9,897 nucleotides of DNA from Spirochaetota bacterium (lineage in GTDB: Bacteria > Spirochaetota > Spirochaetia > DSM-27196 > PWMO01). Position 1 is the stretch's first letter, and every line of letters begins with the position of its first letter. The position numbers were made by a program, and so were the translations under genes. Location of the stretch: assembly GCA_009908925.1 (NCBI GenBank), contig JAAAOH010000283.1:1-9897 (forward strand), in the 5' to 3' direction. The notes beneath the pieces were generated by a model. The model did no database searches, was not told where the DNA came from, and saw only the letters and a list, made by a program, of their open reading frames with translations. Below, one piece after another: positions 1 through 6,528 of this stretch.

Positions 1-1261
1 CGAGAAGCTTCTTTGCCTCCCGCTCGGCGATTTCGTCCCAGTTGCCGCCGTCGCGCAGCCTGTAGGGATAGTACTGCCCCCATACGAAGAGAAGCGCCTT
101 ACCCTCGGGCGTGAGCGTCGAATCGACCTCGGAGAAGGTCATCCCGATGGCCGCGGGGTTCTCCGAGGGTAGGCCTTTGAGGTAGTCGGCGTATGAGTCA
201 TCGAGATACTGCGTGGATGGACAGAGAAGCTGCAGACCCTGCCGTACCTTTTCACTCGTCGTTCCCGAGACCTGATACTCCGGCGGGGAGTCGAGGGCGC
301 TTCTGAGCACCATGCCGAAACCGTTTCCGACCTGAATCTGCTCGATGCGCCGGCGCAGATCGGGCGGGGTCCATTGGTTGAGCAACTCGAGAAAGGTCAC
401 CCAGACGTGGGCGGCGGAGACTACACGCTTTGCCGTGAACTGCGAGCCGTCGGCGGTCTCCACACCGACCGCGCGATCTCCCTCGGTCAGTATGCGGGTG
501 ACGGGCATATTGGTTCGGATCTCACCGCCGTGGTCTTCGATGTAGGCTTTCAGCGCCTGGGTCAGCATCCCCGACCCGCCTCGTGGTCGGGCAGGCCCGG
601 CAAGGTGGATCATGGAGTGCCAGCCGACGAACTCCGCCGACATGGCGTCGATGGGCGGGGGGCCACTCTGCGCGCCCCACCACGAGAGTGCGGCCCGCAG
701 CTTGTCGCTTTCGAACATGTCGCGTACGAGACGCCCGTAGCTGTGCATGAGCTTGCGCATGAGGTCTTTTCTGTCCTGTTTACTTGCGTGGAGGCGCTTG
801 AAGAACAGACTCTTCGCCATGTTGGCGGGGGTGGGCTCCTGCAGGAATAGCTCGAAGACGGCCCTGTTGAGCGGCTGCCACTTGCGAACGAAATCCCGGT
901 AGGCCTCCGCATCGCGCTCGCTTATCTGCGCAATGCTCTCGGCGGTCGCATCGAGATCCTCATGGAAGTGTATGACGCTGCCGTCGTCGAAGGGGGCGCT
1001 CATGAACGGATCGAGGGGGATGTACTCGAGGCCGTATTTCTCGAGCTCGAGCTCCTCTACGATGGGCGTGTGATGGATCATGAAGTGAAGCGACCCGCCG
1101 ACGTCCATCTTGAACCCACCGAACATATCGCGGGTACACACCGCACCTCCGACATCTTCCCGTCGCTCGAGCATGAGGACTTTGTGTCCCCATTTCGCCA
1201 TATAGGCGGCCGTGACCATTGCGTTGTGCCCTGTGCCTGCGAATACAACATCTGCGTCCAT
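1..1261 (-). CDS. FAD-dependent oxidoreductase, phytoene desaturase/PYROXD2-like (C-terminus cut by window edge)
   Basis: About 420 residues are visible, and the frame stays open to the left edge. Family members usually have 500-550 residues, so roughly the last 100 are missing. The N-terminus carries a dinucleotide-binding fold, GTGHNA at residues 9-14, followed by an acidic strand end (LERRED) and VGGAVCTRD, the usual FAD-binding pattern of the CrtI/PYROXD2 branch (COG1233). Further in are GGSGMLTQAL, a family hallmark near the substrate/FAD interface, and RVVSAAHV, a late FAD-contact segment. The visible end, with WGQYYPYR and GNWDEIAE, also matches this family. The start is ATG with an AAAGGGGGT ribosome-binding site seven bases upstream. 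The family covers carotenoid desaturases and isomerases and less defined lipid or retinol-type oxidoreductases; the substrate cannot be told here. It is divergent from another flavoenzyme 50 bases away. The family is secure, the reaction is not. Confidence 0.88.
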   Translation of the reverse strand, partial: MDADVVFAGTGHNAMVTAAYMAKWGHKVLMLERREDVGGAVCTRDMFGGFKMDVGGSLHFMIHHTPIVEELELEKYGLEYIPLDPFMSAPFDDGSVIHFHEDLDATAESIAQISERDAEAYRDFVRKWQPLNRAVFELFLQEPTPANMAKSLFFKRLHASKQDRKDLMRKLMHSYGRLVRDMFESDKLRAALSWWGAQSGPPPIDAMSAEFVGWHSMIHLAGPARPRGGSGMLTQALKAYIEDHGGEIRTNMPVTRILTEGDRAVGVETADGSQFTAKRVVSAAHVWVTFLELLNQWTPPDLRRRIEQIQVGNGFGMVLRSALDSPPEYQVSGTTSEKVRQGLQLLCPSTQYLDDSYADYLKGLPSENPAAIGMTFSEVDSTLTPEGKALLFVWGQYYPYRLRDGGNWDEIAEREAKKLL

Positions 1262-1268
1262 GAGAAGC

Positions 1269-1277
1269 ACCCCCTTT
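1269..1277 (-). promoter_or_regulatory. Ribosome-binding site of the FAD oxidoreductase
   Basis: The minus strand reads AAAGGGGGT, ending seven bases before the ATG at 1261. It fixes that start and contrasts with the nearby genes that have no Shine-Dalgarno at all. A possible promoter further upstream on the same strand is TTGGCA (1318-1313) and GATAGC (1296-1291) with a 16-base spacer. That promoter would overlap the start of the divergent gene; it is a weak call made by eye. Confidence 0.55.
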
Positions 1278-1304
1278 GCCGGCGTCGTGCGCTATCGATA
1301 TCTT
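1276..1304 (+). promoter_or_regulatory. Candidate promoter of the FAD/NAD(P) enzyme, start codon at +1
   Basis: TTGCCG (1276-1281) and TATCTT (1299-1304) are separated by exactly 17 bases. TATCTT ends seven bases before the ATG at 1312, so transcription would start on or next to the A of the start codon. No Shine-Dalgarno lies in front of that ATG. The -35 match is only moderate, and the promoter lies inside the 50-base divergent gap, overlapping the ribosome-binding site of the opposite gene. Confidence 0.4.
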
Positions 1305-1311
1305 CTGTCCG

Positions 1312-2670
1312 ATGCCAAAGGTACTAATTGCAGGCGGCGGCGTACACGGTACGTTCCTGTCCCACGCGCTCACTCGGACGGGCGCGCTCGATACCGACGA
1401 TATTACCGTGCTCGACCCCCATCCGGAACCCCTCGAAGTCTGGCGCCGCCAGACGCGGGCAACCGGGATGCGCTATCTGCGCTCCCCGAGCAGCCACAAT
1501 CTCGACCTCGATTTCCGGGCACTGCGGGAGTTCGCGCGACGCCGCGAGACGGATCCCGCCACCGCGGGCGCGGGCGCCACACCGGCCGCGGGCGCCGCCG
1601 CCGGTGACGAGGCGGCGCCGCTCTTCATCCCGCCCTACGCCCGGCCCACCCTCGAGCTCTTCAACGCGCACGCCGCCGAGGTTATCGCGGAGGCAGCACT
1701 GACGGCGCGCAGACGACGCGCGCGTCTTCTCGATGTGGAGGCCCGCACAGACGGCGTGCGCGTCAGAACCGACGACGGAGAGGAGGGCGCCGACTTTCTC
1801 ATCCTTGCCGTCGGTCGAACGGAGATGCCCTTCCGGCCGGCGTGGGCCCGTGGACTATCGGCCGGCGGCGGTGGCGCCGGAGCCCGCCCGGGCTCGGTGC
1901 CGGGCTCCGAAGCGCCCGTCGTGCATGTCTTCGACCCGGATTTCGACCCCGGGCGCCTCGAGCAGGCTGCGGCTCCGGTTGTGGTCGGCGGCGGGGTCAC
2001 GGCCGCTCAGGTGGCCTGCCATGCGGCCCGACGCAGCGGGCGCGGGGTGGTGCTCCTCACCCGGGGACCGTTGCGCGTGGGACAGTTCGACTCCGAACCC
2101 TGCTTCATCGGGCCACGCTGCCTGGCCGACTTTCTCGCGGAGCCGACACCGGCCGCCCGGCGGAAATACATCGGGAAAGCGCGGTATCCGGGGACCATGC
2201 CGTGGGACGTGGAACAGACCCTCCTCGCCGAGAAGCGGGTGGCAATTCTCGAGCACGAGGTTGCCGGGATCGAGCCGACGGGCGTCGCGGATACAGCCGG
2301 GGGCAGGCTCAGGATTCATCTGCGGGGTGAGGTACAGTCGGTGGAGAGCGATCTCGTCGTGCTGGCGACAGGATTCGAGCGGCGACTGCCGCTTTCAGGC
2401 ATCATCGCCGACCTCGCCCGCCGTAACGGGCTTTCCACCGGGCCCTGCGGTTCGCCCGTGCCCGACCGGTACCTGAGGTGGCATCCACGGGTGCTCGTCA
2501 CCGGAACTCTCGGCGAGCTCGAGATCGGTCCGGCGGCGCCGAACATCATCGGGGCACATCTCGCCGCGCGCCGGCTCGTGCCCTTCTTTCGGGGCGATCA
2601 CGGCGGGCTGCCGGCGGACGATGCCCGCGACATCGCATGGACGGCCCTCACCCATTACCTGGGTAATTGA
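1312..2670 (+). CDS. FAD/NAD(P)-binding oxidoreductase, flavin monooxygenase-like
   Basis: 452 residues. The N-terminus goes straight into a dinucleotide-binding fold (MPKVLIAGGGVHG, glycines 8-13). A second fold, VVVGGGVTAAQVA, begins near residue 223. A late VVLATGF motif at about 350-355 and a C-terminal VLVTGTLGELEIGPAAPNIIGAHLA complete the pattern of the class B flavin monooxygenase / SidA-IucD-PvdA type (FAD fold, NADPH fold, ATGF/Y motif). FAD use is well supported; hydroxylation of an amine is only one possibility, since many bacterial relatives are uncharacterised. I chose ATG 1312 because the alternative in-frame TTG at 1276 would add 12 unrelated residues. Two Ala/Gly/Pro-rich stretches (about 83-98 and 183-202) look like inserts in loops. 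It is divergent from another flavoenzyme and convergent with the cyclase gene. Confidence 0.8.
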   Translation: MPKVLIAGGGVHGTFLSHALTRTGALDTDDITVLDPHPEPLEVWRRQTRATGMRYLRSPSSHNLDLDFRALREFARRRETDPATAGAGATPAAGAAAGDEAAPLFIPPYARPTLELFNAHAAEVIAEAALTARRRRARLLDVEARTDGVRVRTDDGEEGADFLILAVGRTEMPFRPAWARGLSAGGGGAGARPGSVPGSEAPVVHVFDPDFDPGRLEQAAAPVVVGGGVTAAQVACHAARRSGRGVVLLTRGPLRVGQFDSEPCFIGPRCLADFLAEPTPAARRKYIGKARYPGTMPWDVEQTLLAEKRVAILEHEVAGIEPTGVADTAGGRLRIHLRGEVQSVESDLVVLATGFERRLPLSGIIADLARRNGLSTGPCGSPVPDRYLRWHPRVLVTGTLGELEIGPAAPNIIGAHLAARRLVPFFRGDHGGLPADDARDIAWTALTHYLGN

Positions 2671-2690
2671 TGGATCTGGAGAACTGATGC

Positions 2691-2710
2691 AACGCGGCAG
2701 AGGCTGCGTT
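2691..2710. terminator. Small hairpin between convergent genes, possible bidirectional terminator
   Basis: AACGCGGC pairs with GCTGCGTT over eight positions (one G-T wobble) around an AGAG loop. It fills the 41-base gap between two converging stop codons, which is where a shared terminator is expected. Neither side has a clear T-run, so efficiency is doubtful. Confidence 0.4.
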
Positions 2711-2711
2711 C

Positions 2712-4154
2712 TCAGACCGCCTCGAGGTCCTCGACCTGGGCCTGATACTCGAGAACGCTCGTGCGGATACTCGCAAACACCAGCGGAAATACGACGTTAT
2801 AGAAGTAGGCCCTGTCGAGCATGTACTTCTTGCGGTTCTCGTATTCTCTAACGATGCGCTCGTTCTCAGCAGTCATGAACTGTTCGTAGGACTGAAACGG
2901 AACCACGCCCTGTCCACCGGCGTCAAAGGTCTTCACGTTATCCTGATAGCGTCCGAGCCCCTGAAAGAGCGTGTAGAGGTCGTATTCCCGGTCCACGAAC
3001 TCCGCGATTGCCTCTGCGGTGCCGAGCTTCTTCTTCAGCACGTCGTGCTTGCGCGGGAAGATCAGCTCGAAGAGATAGTCTTTGCGAAGCTGAATATCTT
3101 TCGCGGCCAATCCGTCCTCGATGGCGGCGGTAACGAAGCGGTTGCCCCGGTAGTACTTCAACAGGTCGATGATCTTGTCGGCTCCGCTCTCACCCTTCTC
3201 GAGCAGCAGCTGTACCTGTCCGAGAATGGACTCGGGCAGACCCGGCGAAACCTGCACGCTGTAGGTGTCGAAGCGGGCCTGATTCTTGTCCTGCAGCAGC
3301 ACATTGGAGAAGCGGAAGACCTCGCTCTTCTCGATGCTGCGGTAGTAGCCTGAGTACGCCTCCGCCTCGCGACGAAAGCGCAGGTAGTACTCGTCGGCAA
3401 CGCGTGTGTCTTCGAGCACCTCGTAGAAGTACCGCGATATGCGCAATCCCCCGACCGGCGCCGTGGATTCCATCCGCTTGGCCTCGATGACCGGCAGGCC
3501 GACGATGTCCCACTGCTTGGCGCCGTCGGGTCCGAAGTTTCCGACGGTCACATCACCAATATTCGCCCCGATGCGGACACGGATCTGGAAGAGTGCGTTG
3601 AACGCGTCGGAGACGATCTGATCGGAGCGCAGCCTGGAAATGATGTCGAAGGCGCGCTCGAGCATCCTGCGGTTCTCGGCGCTCTCGCCCTTGCTGAAGA
3701 ATCCCTCATCCGCCTTGTTGAAGCGCTCGGAAACCCGCTGAAGCTCCACGCAGGTGTAGAAAAGCTCTTTGGCGATATAGCGCACCGCCGCATCGTCGCC
3801 GTGCGGCACCCGCGGGTCGGTGGGCCCGCCGTAGTGGAACATCACGCTGTCGCCCTCGATCTTGTTGAGGTACCCACCGTGGCGCTTGAGCACGGCATTG
3901 AATGCGGTATAGAGGCCGTTGAGGACGGCCTGATTCTCCTGCGGACTGAGGAACTTGGAGATGTAGGTGTAGTCGGCGATGTCGAGGAAACCGATCCCCA
4001 TCTTGGCGACCTCGGAGGTCTGGATGATACCCCCGGCCTCCATGATCGCGTCGACGAGTTGCTGAGGCAGGTAGTATTCCTCGATCTGCTTTCGCAGTCG
4101 AGACTCCCAATCCTCGCTGCCCACGGTGCCCCGAGAAACGTGCGGATCGGTCAT
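2712..4154 (-). CDS. Class III adenylate/guanylate cyclase domain protein with altered active site
   Basis: 480 residues, no signal peptide or membrane segment seen, so probably cytosolic. The cyclase homology domain begins near residue 50. GFLDIADYT supplies the first metal Asp (D58), and HGGYLNKIEGDSVM supplies the purine-contact Lys (K98) and the second metal Asp (D102). IGANIGDVTVGNFG (195-208) and QWDIVGLPVIEAKRMES (214-230) follow. D216 aligns with the Asp that pairs with Lys for adenine, and R227 with the transition-state Arg. The Asn expected four residues before that Arg is Ile223. An extra stretch of about 30 residues sits between D102 and the second half. Residues from about 240 to 480 match no domain I know; they are charged and probably helical. 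Known cyclases of this class make cAMP or cGMP from ATP or GTP; the Lys/Asp pair favours ATP. Activity is uncertain because of the lost Asn. Transcribed alone, divergent from thpR. Confidence 0.82.
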   Translation of the reverse strand: MTDPHVSRGTVGSEDWESRLRKQIEEYYLPQQLVDAIMEAGGIIQTSEVAKMGIGFLDIADYTYISKFLSPQENQAVLNGLYTAFNAVLKRHGGYLNKIEGDSVMFHYGGPTDPRVPHGDDAAVRYIAKELFYTCVELQRVSERFNKADEGFFSKGESAENRRMLERAFDIISRLRSDQIVSDAFNALFQIRVRIGANIGDVTVGNFGPDGAKQWDIVGLPVIEAKRMESTAPVGGLRISRYFYEVLEDTRVADEYYLRFRREAEAYSGYYRSIEKSEVFRFSNVLLQDKNQARFDTYSVQVSPGLPESILGQVQLLLEKGESGADKIIDLLKYYRGNRFVTAAIEDGLAAKDIQLRKDYLFELIFPRKHDVLKKKLGTAEAIAEFVDREYDLYTLFQGLGRYQDNVKTFDAGGQGVVPFQSYEQFMTAENERIVREYENRKKYMLDRAYFYNVVFPLVFASIRTSVLEYQAQVEDLEAV

Positions 4155-4160
4155 AAGCGG

Positions 4161-4194
4161 AGTATATCATATCAGGACGGAGGCCGGTCTTCAA
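4161..4194 (-). promoter_or_regulatory. Candidate promoter of the cyclase gene, almost no leader
   Basis: The minus strand holds two overlapping -10 candidates. TATGAT (4171-4166) has TTGAAG (4194-4189) 17 bases upstream. TATACT (4166-4161) ends six bases before the ATG at 4154. The first would give a leader of about four bases, the second none. No Shine-Dalgarno is present. The pair TTGAAG-17-TATGAT is the best consensus promoter I see in this window. Confidence 0.5.
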
Positions 4195-4223
4195 TGAGAA
4201 AGCGGCTCGGCGCAGGGGGCGAT

Positions 4224-4237
4224 GCGACGCGCGTCGC
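4224..4237. repeat. Perfect 14-bp palindrome in the cyclase-thpR divergent gap
   Basis: GCGACGCGCGTCGC equals its own reverse complement. It lies between the two divergent promoters, ending 25 bases before the TATACT of thpR, at the edge of that gene's -35 zone. Size and place would suit a dimeric regulator's operator, but in such GC-rich DNA a chance palindrome is possible. A TTTT follows two bases after it on the plus strand. Confidence 0.45.
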
Positions 4238-4262
4238 CTTTTCGCCCGCCCCGTCGCGCCGC

Positions 4263-4268
4263 TATACT
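4263..4268 (+). promoter_or_regulatory. thpR: Candidate -10 element of thpR
   Basis: TATACT ends four bases before ATG 4273 and seven before the alternative GTG 4276. With normal -10 to +1 spacing, transcription would begin inside or at the start codon. The -35 zone around 4239-4245 is only T-rich (TTTTCGC) and poor. Confidence 0.4.
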
Positions 4269-4272
4269 GGGA

Positions 4273-4860
4273 ATGGTGGCTTCCAAACGACTCTTTCTTG
4301 CCGTGCACCTCCCGCAGCATCTTCGCGATCGCCTGGCCGGGCTCCAGGAGGCGCTCGCCGTCCACGACTCGGCAGTACGCCTCGTCGCGGCCGAGAATCT
4401 GCACCTCACCCTCCACTTCCTCGGCAATACGGAGAGGGAGCACATCGACTCGCTGCGGGGCGCGGTGCGTCGTGCCCTATCCGGATTGGCGAGCTTCGAA
4501 ACGCTCGCACGCGGGGCGGGCTGCTTCCCCTCCCCCCGAAAACCGCGGGTATTCTGGGCGGGAGTGGAGGACCCAAGCGGCGAGCTCACAACGATTCACG
4601 CCGCCCTCGCGGGTGAGCTAGCCGCCCTCGACTTCGAGCTCGACTCGCGCGCCTTCTCACCCCACATCACGATCGCTCATGCGAAAAAACGCGCCGACCG
4701 GGGCGTTCTTGTCTCGGCCGCAGGCGACCTCGCGGCTGCGGCCACGACACAGCTCGGCCGGCAGGGCACAGCGCTGCCGGTACGCGCCGTCTCGCTCGTC
4801 GAGAGCGTCCTCGGGCGCGGGGGGCCTGCGTACACCGATATAGAGACCGTTGAGCTCTGA
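4273..4860 (+). CDS. thpR: RNA 2',3'-cyclic phosphodiesterase (2H family)
   Basis: 195 residues, the usual size for ThpR/LigT. Both catalytic HxT motifs of the 2H fold are present: HLT at residues 44-46 (in NLHLTLHFLG) and HIT at 131-133 (in SPHITIAH). Between them is FPSPRKPRVFWAGV, and the end carries SLVESVLGRGGPAYTDI, both typical of the family. The known reaction is opening of RNA 2',3'-cyclic phosphates to 2'-phosphates; some members also show RNA ligase activity in vitro. Cytosolic. ATG 4273 is preferred over an in-frame ATG at 4222, which would add 17 basic residues outside the fold and would include the palindrome and the TATACT. GTG 4276 is a possible alternative for a leaderless mRNA. 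It lies ahead of two tRNA-modification genes but is separated from them by hairpins and a 273-base gap. Confidence 0.9.
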   Translation: MVASKRLFLAVHLPQHLRDRLAGLQEALAVHDSAVRLVAAENLHLTLHFLGNTEREHIDSLRGAVRRALSGLASFETLARGAGCFPSPRKPRVFWAGVEDPSGELTTIHAALAGELAALDFELDSRAFSPHITIAHAKKRADRGVLVSAAGDLAAAATTQLGRQGTALPVRAVSLVESVLGRGGPAYTDIETVEL

Positions 4861-4906
4861 GCCGGATTGAAAAGCTGCAGATAAGAATGGGGCCGGATAA
4901 AAAGGT

Positions 4907-4951
4907 GCCCCTCACCGGAAGCCTGTGGTGCAGGGCTTCCGGCCGAGGGGC
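4907..4951 (-). terminator. Long hairpin after thpR; T-tract on the minus strand
   Basis: GCCCCTC pairs with GAGGGGC (7 bp) and, inside it, CCGGAAGCC pairs with GGCTTCCGG (9 bp) around a 10-base loop; only a small A/CC bulge separates the two stems. On the minus strand the hairpin is followed by ACCTTTTTAT, a classic intrinsic terminator layout. On the plus strand it is followed by GAAAAACC, so it is not a standard terminator for thpR, although such a strong stem could still halt or protect that transcript's 3' end. Confidence 0.5.
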
Positions 4952-4956
4952 GAAAA

Positions 4957-4988
4957 ACCCAAGGGAAAGGAGGTAAAAACCCTTGGGT
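4957..4988 (-). terminator. Second hairpin in the thpR-miaB gap, T-tract on the minus strand
   Basis: ACCCAAGGG and CCCTTGGGT form a perfect 9-bp stem around a 14-base loop. On the minus strand the stem runs directly into TTTTTCG. On the plus strand the loop carries AAAGGAGGT, a perfect Shine-Dalgarno. Whether this is a minus-strand terminator, a plus-strand translational switch, or both, is not decided by the sequence. Confidence 0.45.
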
Positions 4989-5088
4989 CAACACGAAAAA
5001 GTCGCAATATGGAGGCAGAAAAAGACAACTGATTCACCTATAGAACAACAGAAACCAAAAAAGGTTACACATCGATATTCATAAACCG

Positions 5089-5116
5089 TGCACATTACGG
5101 CAATTTTCGCTACATT
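5089..5116 (+). promoter_or_regulatory. miaB: Weak candidate promoter of miaB
   Basis: TGCACA (5089-5094) and TACATT (5111-5116) with a 16-base spacer would start transcription near 5123, leaving a leader of about 11 bases. The only Shine-Dalgarno-like element, GAGG at 5118-5121, would lie outside such a transcript and is 12 bases from the ATG. Evolutionary support is needed for either reading. Confidence 0.3.
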
Positions 5117-5133
5117 AGAGGCACCGTAAGCAT

Positions 5134-6528
5134 ATGAAGTATTTCCTTATGCATCTCGGCTGTCAGATGAATCAGTCGGATGCCGAACGTATACGCACCG
5201 TGCTCGAGGGCATGGGGATAGAGCGAACAGAGGCGGAAGAGGAGGCGGATATCCTCGGCATGGTCTCCTGCTCGGTGAGGCAGAAGGCCATAGATCGGGT
5301 GTATTCGCGCATCCACAAGTGGAACAAATGGAAGCAGGAGCGACCGCTTCTCACCTTTGTATCGGGATGCGTGCTTCCCGCCGACCGGGAGAAGTTTCTC
5401 GATCGCTTCGACCTGCTGTTCTCCATAACCGAGCTACCCGAGCTCCCGGAGATGATCCGCGGCCACGGCGTGGTCACCCCCGCCTCCGCACGCGGCGTGG
5501 TCCCGCCGGCGAGCCTCGAAGACCCGCGTCGGGGCTACTGGGAGGTCGAGCCGACCTACAGTACCGGCGTGGAGGCCTTCATCCCCATTCAGAACGGCTG
5601 CGACAAGTTCTGCACCTTCTGCGCCGTCCCCTACGCGCGCGGGCGGGAGGTATCCCGCCCCGCTGCGGACATCCTCGCGGAGTTCGACCGCATCGCAGAG
5701 CGCGGCTACCGGGCGATCACCCTCCTCGGGCAGAACGTGAACTCCTACGGTCTCGATGCTCTCGGCGACGGAGTGGATTTCCCGGAGCTTCTGCGACGCA
5801 TCGGCGAACGGGCGGCTGCATCCGGACGCGATTTCTGGGTGTATTTCACCTCCCCGCATCCCCGCGACATGACCCGCGAGGTGATAGAGGTCATCGCCGA
5901 GTATCCGCATCTGGCGAAGCAGATACATCTGCCGCTTCAGTCCGGCGACGACACCGTCCTCCGGAACATGAACCGGAAACACGGCCTCGCCGACTACCGG
6001 CGCATCGTCTCCGACATCCGCGAGCTCCTGCCCCAGGCGACGCTCTTCACCGACATCATCGTCGGCTTCCCCGGCGAGACCGAGGCGCAGTTCGAGAACA
6101 CGCGAGCGGCGATGGAGGAGTTTCAGTACGACATGGCCTATGTGGCGATGTACTCCCCGCGGCCCGGCGCGGCGAGCAGCAGGCGCGAAGACGACGTAGC
6201 CCACGAGGAGAAACGGCGGCGCCTCCACGTGCTCTCGGAGCAGCTGCAGCGCAGCGCGAGCGCCCGCAACGAGGCCCTTCTCGGACGGCGGCTGCCGGTG
6301 CTCGTTACGGGGCATGACCGCAAGGAGGGGTATCTCACCGGCATGACCGAGGGACGCATCGTCACGCGCTTCCCGTCGGAGAACACCGAGCTCATCGGCG
6401 AGATCGTCGAGCTCGAGATCACCGGCCATGCATCCCTCTCACTCTCCGGTGAGCTCGCAGGGCGGACGAAGGCGGACGCCGGGCGCGGTTCCGGCACGCC
6501 GATCGACACGGCGGGGTTCCGCCGGTGA
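5134..6528 (+). CDS. miaB: tRNA-2-methylthio-N6-dimethylallyladenosine synthase (MiaB-type radical SAM methylthiotransferase)
   Basis: 464 residues in the three-domain order of the family. The N-terminal UPF0004 domain has its three cluster cysteines at C10 (GCQMNQSD), C46 (VSCSVR) and C79 (SGCV). The radical-SAM motif is CDKFCTFC (C156, C160, C163), followed by VPYARGREVSR and DIIVGFPGETEAQFE. A C-terminal TRAM domain covers about 395-455. MiaB converts i6A37 to ms2i6A37 in tRNAs reading codons that begin with U, using two [4Fe-4S] clusters, S-adenosylmethionine and a sulfur donor. GCQMN, CSVRQKAxDRV and AYVAMYSPRPGAAS favour MiaB over RimO and MtaB. The usual NTC before C46 is VSC here, a mild oddity. 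A stop at 5116-5118 rules out a longer frame. The gene overlaps mtaB by four bases, so they are probably translationally coupled. Confidence 0.88.
   Translation: MKYFLMHLGCQMNQSDAERIRTVLEGMGIERTEAEEEADILGMVSCSVRQKAIDRVYSRIHKWNKWKQERPLLTFVSGCVLPADREKFLDRFDLLFSITELPELPEMIRGHGVVTPASARGVVPPASLEDPRRGYWEVEPTYSTGVEAFIPIQNGCDKFCTFCAVPYARGREVSRPAADILAEFDRIAERGYRAITLLGQNVNSYGLDALGDGVDFPELLRRIGERAAASGRDFWVYFTSPHPRDMTREVIEVIAEYPHLAKQIHLPLQSGDDTVLRNMNRKHGLADYRRIVSDIRELLPQATLFTDIIVGFPGETEAQFENTRAAMEEFQYDMAYVAMYSPRPGAASSRREDDVAHEEKRRRLHVLSEQLQRSASARNEALLGRRLPVLVTGHDRKEGYLTGMTEGRIVTRFPSENTELIGEIVELEITGHASLSLSGELAGRTKADAGRGSGTPIDTAGFRR

Larger units (their letters stand above)
4861..5133. other. A-rich intergenic region upstream of miaB
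   Basis: This 273-base gap is much richer in A than the surrounding coding DNA and holds seven plus-strand runs of four to six A. Besides the two hairpins it has a possible 33-codon TTG-initiated frame (4983-5084) and weak promoter candidates on both strands. I see no tRNA and no riboswitch class I can recognise. Confidence 0.6.

Noticed and set aside
1276..1311. TTG start 12 codons before ATG 1312 in the FAD/NAD(P) enzyme
   Set aside because: The dinucleotide-binding fold begins at MPKVLIAGGG; the extra residues are unlike the family, and the stretch looks like promoter.
4861..5133. Riboswitch upstream of miaB
   Set aside because: The hairpins do not match the conserved cores I know (cobalamin, TPP, SAM, glycine, c-di-GMP, preQ1), so I describe the structures only.
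5434..6429. Long minus-strand open frame (331 codons) opposite miaB
   Set aside because: It mirrors the miaB frame in GC-rich DNA; the translation has no domain signature, and the plus-strand product has a full set of conserved motifs.
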